Shown here: in pieces, positions 21,157 through 24,313 of the stretch | How the letters are laid out: every line of letters starts with the position of its first letter | Numbering within the stretch: position 1 is the first letter of the stretch | Source: Actinomycetes bacterium | Lineage (GTDB): Bacteria; Actinomycetota; Acidimicrobiia; Acidimicrobiales; CADCSY01 | Reading direction: 5' to 3' | Length of the DNA stretch: 24,313 nt | Assembly: GCA_025464025.1 (NCBI GenBank) | Contig: JAODBP010000073.1 | Location: 1 to 24,313, forward strand | Notes under the pieces: model-generated | Told to the model about the DNA's origin: nothing | The model's input: only the letters and a program-made list of their open reading frames with translations | The model's database searches: none | Position numbers and translations under genes: made by a program

Positions 21157-22662
21157 GTGCCTTCGCCCGCCTCGGTCCCGGCTGCCCTCGACCAGGCCGC
21201 GTCGCGGTTCGCCAGCCACGAGGCGGTGGTCGACGGCGACCTGCGCCTCACCTTCGCCGAGCTCCGCGCCCGCGCCGTCGACGTCGCTCGCGCCCTCGTC
21301 GGCTCGGGCATCGCGCCGGGTGACCGGGTCGCCCTCTGGGCGCCCAACAGCGCGGCGTGGATCGTGGCGTCGTTCGGCGTCTACGCCGCCGGCGCCGTGT
21401 TGGTCCCGCTCAACACCCGCTACCGGGGCGAGGAGGCCGGCCACATCCTGCGCACCTCGGGCGCCCGGCTGCTGCTCACGGTCGGCGACTTCCTCGGCAC
21501 CGACTACGGCACGCTCCTCGACGGCGTCGACCACCCCGTCGAGCACATCGTCCACCTCGACACGCCGGCGTGGACCGAGTTCCTCGCCCGGGGCGAGTCG
21601 GTCGACGTCGCCGAGGTCGAGGCCCGGATCGCCGCCATCGGGCCCGACGACACCAGCGACGTCATCTTCACCTCGGGCACGACCGGGGCCCCCAAGGGCG
21701 CGATGCTCGGCCACGGGGCCAGCGTCGAGACCTACCTGTCGTGGAGCGAGCTGGTCGACCTCCGCGAGGGCGACCGCTACCTGTGCGTCTACCCGTTCTT
21801 CCACACCGCCGGGCTGAAGTCGGGCGTGCTGGCGTGCGTGCTGCGGGGGGCGGCGATCTTCCCCCAGCCGACGTTCGACGTGCCGACCGTCCTCGACCTG
21901 GTCGGCAAGGAGCGCATCACCATGCTCCCCGGCCCGCCGACGGTCTTCCAGACGATCATCAACCACCCCGACCTGGACAGCTTCGACCTGTCGAGCGTCC
22001 GATCGTCGGTGACCGGCGCAGCCGTCGTGCCGGTGGAGACGATCCGCCAGATGCGCGAGGTGCTCGGCATCCGCACGGTCGTCACCGGCTACGGCATGAC
22101 CGAGACCACCGGCACGATCAGCATGTGCCGCCACGACGACCCGCCCGAGGTGATCGCCACCACCGTCGGGCGGCCGATCCCGGGCGTCGAGGTCCGCATC
22201 GAGGACGACGGCGAGATCGTCGTGCGGGGCTTCAACGTGATGAAGGGCTACTTCGGCAACGCCGGGGCCACGGCCGAGACGATCGTCGACGGCTGGCTGC
22301 ACACCGGCGACGTCGGGTTCGTCGACGACGCCGGCAACCTGCACATCACCGACCGCAAGAAGGACATGTTCATCGTGGGCGGCTTCAACGCCTACCCGGC
22401 CGAGATCGAGGCGGTCCTGCTCGGGCACCCCGCCGTCGCCCAGGTCGCCGTGGTGGGCATCCCCGACGAGCGGATGGGCGAGGCCGGCGTGGCCTGCGTG
22501 CTGCCCAAGGCCGGCGCCACGATCGACCCGGCCGAGGTCCTGGCCTGGGCGTGGGAGCGGATGGCCAAGTTCAAGCTCAGCCGGGTCGAGGTCGTCGACG
22601 AGCTGCCGCTCAACCCCAGCGGCAAGGTCATGAAGTTCAAGCTCCGGGAGGCGCTCACATGA
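21157..22662 (+). CDS. FadD3-like acyl-CoA ligase
   Basis: 501-residue adenylate-forming ligase with intact motifs: P-loop FTSGTTGAPKGAML (171-184), YPFFHTAG, LPGPPTVFQ, GYGMTETTG, WLHTGDVG, the hinge DRKKDMFIVGGFNAYPAEIE and the A10 lysine K490 in NPSGKVMKFKLR. Length and several blocks (SVPAALD, VPLNTRY, YLCVYPFFH, ITMLPGPPT, FDLSSVRSSVTGAA) strongly recall FadD3, the mycobacterial ligase that activates the C/D-ring propionate left after steroid A/B-ring removal. This is from memory and not an alignment; related aryl- or cycloalkyl-acid ligases are alternatives. GTG at 21157 is placed by the family N-terminus and the -10 spacing. Its stop overlaps the GntR 2 start (ATGA), so ligase and regulator are co-expressed. 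Confidence 0.92.
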   Translation: MPSPASVPAALDQAASRFASHEAVVDGDLRLTFAELRARAVDVARALVGSGIAPGDRVALWAPNSAAWIVASFGVYAAGAVLVPLNTRYRGEEAGHILRTSGARLLLTVGDFLGTDYGTLLDGVDHPVEHIVHLDTPAWTEFLARGESVDVAEVEARIAAIGPDDTSDVIFTSGTTGAPKGAMLGHGASVETYLSWSELVDLREGDRYLCVYPFFHTAGLKSGVLACVLRGAAIFPQPTFDVPTVLDLVGKERITMLPGPPTVFQTIINHPDLDSFDLSSVRSSVTGAAVVPVETIRQMREVLGIRTVVTGYGMTETTGTISMCRHDDPPEVIATTVGRPIPGVEVRIEDDGEIVVRGFNVMKGYFGNAGATAETIVDGWLHTGDVGFVDDAGNLHITDRKKDMFIVGGFNAYPAEIEAVLLGHPAVAQVAVVGIPDERMGEAGVACVLPKAGATIDPAEVLAWAWERMAKFKLSRVEVVDELPLNPSGKVMKFKLREALT

Positions 22663-23321
22663 CGTCGACCGAGCTGGTGCGACGAAGCAGCGGCGACCAC
22701 GCCGCCACCTACATCAAGCGGCTGATCTTCGACCAGCACCTGCGGGCCGGCGACCGCGTGCCCCAGGACGAGGTGGCCCAGGCCCTGGGCATCAGCCGCA
22801 TCCCGGTGCGGGAGGCGCTCATCGCCCTCGAGCGCGAGGGCTGGATCACCATCGAGATGCACCGCGGGGCGTTCGTCAACGACTTCGACGAGCAGGCCGT
22901 GCGCGACCACTACTCGCTGTTCGGCCTCGTCTACGGCTTCGCCGCCCGCCGGGCCCTGGCCCGCGACGACGGCGAGCTGGCCGGCACCCTCGACGCCATC
23001 CTCGCTGAGCTGGGCCAGGACGACGACCCCACCAAGGCCGGCCACGTCGCCCTCGCCTTCCACGACGCGGTGATCACGGCGGCCCGCTCGCCTCGCATCC
23101 AGACGACCATGGGCGCCATGTCCGGCCTCATCCCCGGCAACTTCTTCGCCATGGTCCCGGGCTCGATCCCGGTCGAGCGCCAGGGCCTGACCGCCATCGC
23201 CAAGGCGGTGCGCAAGGGCCAGCCCGACGCGGCGGCCAAGGAGTACGAGAAGATGATGCACAGCCACGGCGACCTCGTCGTGGCGCTGTTCGAGTCGCGG
23301 GGGTTCTTCGCCAGCCCATGA
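22659..23321 (+). CDS. GntR-family (FCD/FadR-subfamily) transcriptional regulator 2
   Basis: 220-residue paralogue of the regulator at 17647-18336. The winged helix occupies about residues 12-75 (RVPQDEVAQALGISRIPVREALIALEREG region, recognition helix in ISRIPVREA), followed by the FCD domain. As in its paralogue, the metal site is degraded: Ala precedes the AFHD histidine at the Asp position, and the E-H pair near the C-terminus reads R-Q; one late His (MMHSH) remains. It is co-transcribed with the FadD3-like ligase (ATGA overlap at its start) and with the phosphotransferase (ATGA at its end, 23318-23321). It may repress its own operon through the AT-rich site at 21144-21155, with an acyl-CoA or ring acid as inducer; this is inference. 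Confidence 0.92.
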   Translation: MTSTELVRRSSGDHAATYIKRLIFDQHLRAGDRVPQDEVAQALGISRIPVREALIALEREGWITIEMHRGAFVNDFDEQAVRDHYSLFGLVYGFAARRALARDDGELAGTLDAILAELGQDDDPTKAGHVALAFHDAVITAARSPRIQTTMGAMSGLIPGNFFAMVPGSIPVERQGLTAIAKAVRKGQPDAAAKEYEKMMHSHGDLVVALFESRGFFASP

Positions 23322-24313
23322 AGCTGCCGGTCGTCGTCGAAGACCTGGACCCGGCGACCGTCACCGCGCTGCTCGACGAGCGGTACCCGGGCGTGACCGT
23401 CGCCGAGGTCGAACTGGTGGAGCGCCACGAGCTCACCAACGCCCACGCCCGCCTCCGGCTCACCTACGACGAGCCGGCCGGGGCGCCCGAGGTGGTGTTC
23501 GCCAAGCTGCCGCCGTCGGAGGCCGAGCGGCGCCAGACGATCAACGCCACCGGCATGGGCCGCAAGGAGGCGCTCTTCTACGCCACCCTCGCGCCGTCGC
23601 TCGACTTGCGGACGCCCGAGGTCCACGCCGCCCACCACGGTGACGACGGTGGGTTCGCCCTCCTGCTCGAGGACCTCACCACCACGGGGTGCACGGTGTC
23701 GGACGGCACGGTCGGCGTGTCGGCCGACGCCGCCGCCGTGGCGCTCGAGGAGCTGGCCGCCATGCACGTCCGCTACGAGGAGCCTTCGCTCCGGGCCGTC
23801 GAGGCCCCGTGGGTCGAGCCGGCCGGACCGGGCTCGAACTACGCCGTCGACATGCTGCGGTACGGCATCGAGCACCACCGCGACCGGCTCACCGACCCGT
23901 TCGTGGAGGTGGCCGAGCTCTACATGGAGCGACGGCTCGAGCTGCAGCGGCTGTGGCACTCGGGGCACCAGACCGTGGTGCACGGCGACCCGCACCTGGG
24001 CAACGTCTTCGACGACCACGGGCGGACCGGCTTCCTCGACTGGGGCATCATCCTGGTCAGCACGCCCATGCGCGACGTGAGCTACTTCCTGACGATGTCG
24101 ATGGACGTCGAGGAGCGCCGGCGCACCGAGCGCGACCTGCTCCGCCACTACCTCGACATGCGGGCCAAGTTCGGCGGCATCACCCTCGACGTCGACGACG
24201 TGTGGCTCCAGCACCGGGTGCAGGCGGCCTACACCGTGCCGGCGAGCTGCCAGGTCGTGCTGTTCCCCGCCGACATGACCGAGCAGCGCCGGGTGTTCTC
24301 CGACGCCTTCCTC
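23318..24313 (+). CDS. Aminoglycoside-phosphotransferase-like (APH) kinase, partial
   Basis: The first 332 residues of an APH/EcKinase-like protein (PF01636 clan); the 3' end lies beyond the window. Kinase landmarks are K63 in VFAKLPP, E84 in GRKEALFY, the Brenner motif VHGDPHLGN (221-229, catalytic D224 and N229) and D241 in FLDWG. These enzymes phosphorylate small molecules with ATP, and many actinobacterial ones sit in acid or steroid catabolic clusters without assigned substrate. There is no sign of antibiotic-resistance context here. ATG at 23318 overlaps the GntR 2 stop by four bases, so it belongs to the FadD3-like/GntR unit. The visible part is all in one uninterrupted frame. Confidence 0.88.
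   Translation, partial: MKLPVVVEDLDPATVTALLDERYPGVTVAEVELVERHELTNAHARLRLTYDEPAGAPEVVFAKLPPSEAERRQTINATGMGRKEALFYATLAPSLDLRTPEVHAAHHGDDGGFALLLEDLTTTGCTVSDGTVGVSADAAAVALEELAAMHVRYEEPSLRAVEAPWVEPAGPGSNYAVDMLRYGIEHHRDRLTDPFVEVAELYMERRLELQRLWHSGHQTVVHGDPHLGNVFDDHGRTGFLDWGIILVSTPMRDVSYFLTMSMDVEERRRTERDLLRHYLDMRAKFGGITLDVDDVWLQHRVQAAYTVPASCQVVLFPADMTEQRRVFSDAFL

Noticed and set aside
23318..24313. Phosphotransferase as an antibiotic-resistance gene
   Set aside because: APH-fold kinases are widespread; this one is co-transcribed with an acyl-CoA ligase and a GntR regulator, and no mobile element or resistance context is visible.
1..24313. Mobile element, phage, CRISPR array or tRNA attachment site
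   Set aside because: I found no transposase, integrase, terminal repeats around gene blocks, spaced direct repeats or tRNA-like folds; composition looks uniform throughout.

Overview
This is a gene-dense, very high-GC window with no rRNA, tRNA, CRISPR array, integrase or transposase that I can see. It reads as chromosomal DNA of an actinobacterium. GTG starts are frequent, several starts look leaderless, and there are many acyl-CoA ligases, a CaiB-type transferase, a KshA-like Rieske oxygenase, a luciferase-like (LLM) monooxygenase and GntR/FCD regulators. An uncultured Acidimicrobiia-like lineage is my best guess, by inference only. Every stretch longer than 300 bases is covered by a supported gene.

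Region 1 (1-837): the last codons of a cell-wall-binding-repeat protein (+) meet, tail to tail, a VanY-type D,D-carboxypeptidase gene (-).

Region 2 (885-9186, minus strand): a tightly packed eight-gene operon read from 9186 downwards. The order is amidohydrolase A, nitroreductase, MarR regulator, cupin, amidohydrolase B, TauD-type dioxygenase, HyuB, HyuA. Six of the seven junctions overlap and the other has an 8-nt gap, so the genes are probably translationally coupled and under MarR control. The enzyme set suggests oxidative and hydrolytic breakdown of a cyclic amide, lactam or similar ring. The substrate is unknown.

Region 3 (9271-15153, plus strand): diverging from region 2 across 84 bases of palindrome-rich DNA. 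It holds a TesB-like thioesterase, a large hairpin, a FadD19-like acyl-CoA ligase, a CaiB-family CoA-transferase and a thiolase, which together form a CoA-activation and beta-oxidation module. A secreted caspase-like protease and a possible 35-residue ORF follow.

Region 4 (15154-18336): a KshA-like Rieske oxygenase, an LLM flavin monooxygenase and a VOC protein on the minus strand diverge from a GntR/FCD regulator.

Region 5 (18333-24313): an atypical crotonase (-), an RDD membrane protein (+) and an acyl-CoA ligase whose usual A10 lysine is arginine (-). That ligase diverges from a FadD3-like ligase, a second GntR/FCD regulator paralogous to the first, and an APH-like phosphotransferase cut by the window end. 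Regions 3-5 look like a catabolic island for polycyclic or terpenoid-like acids.

Two architectural features recur. Convergent genes end on shared or abutting palindromic stops (CTAG three times, TGATCA once). Several start codons lie 7-8 nt after a TAnnnT element, as expected for leaderless transcripts.
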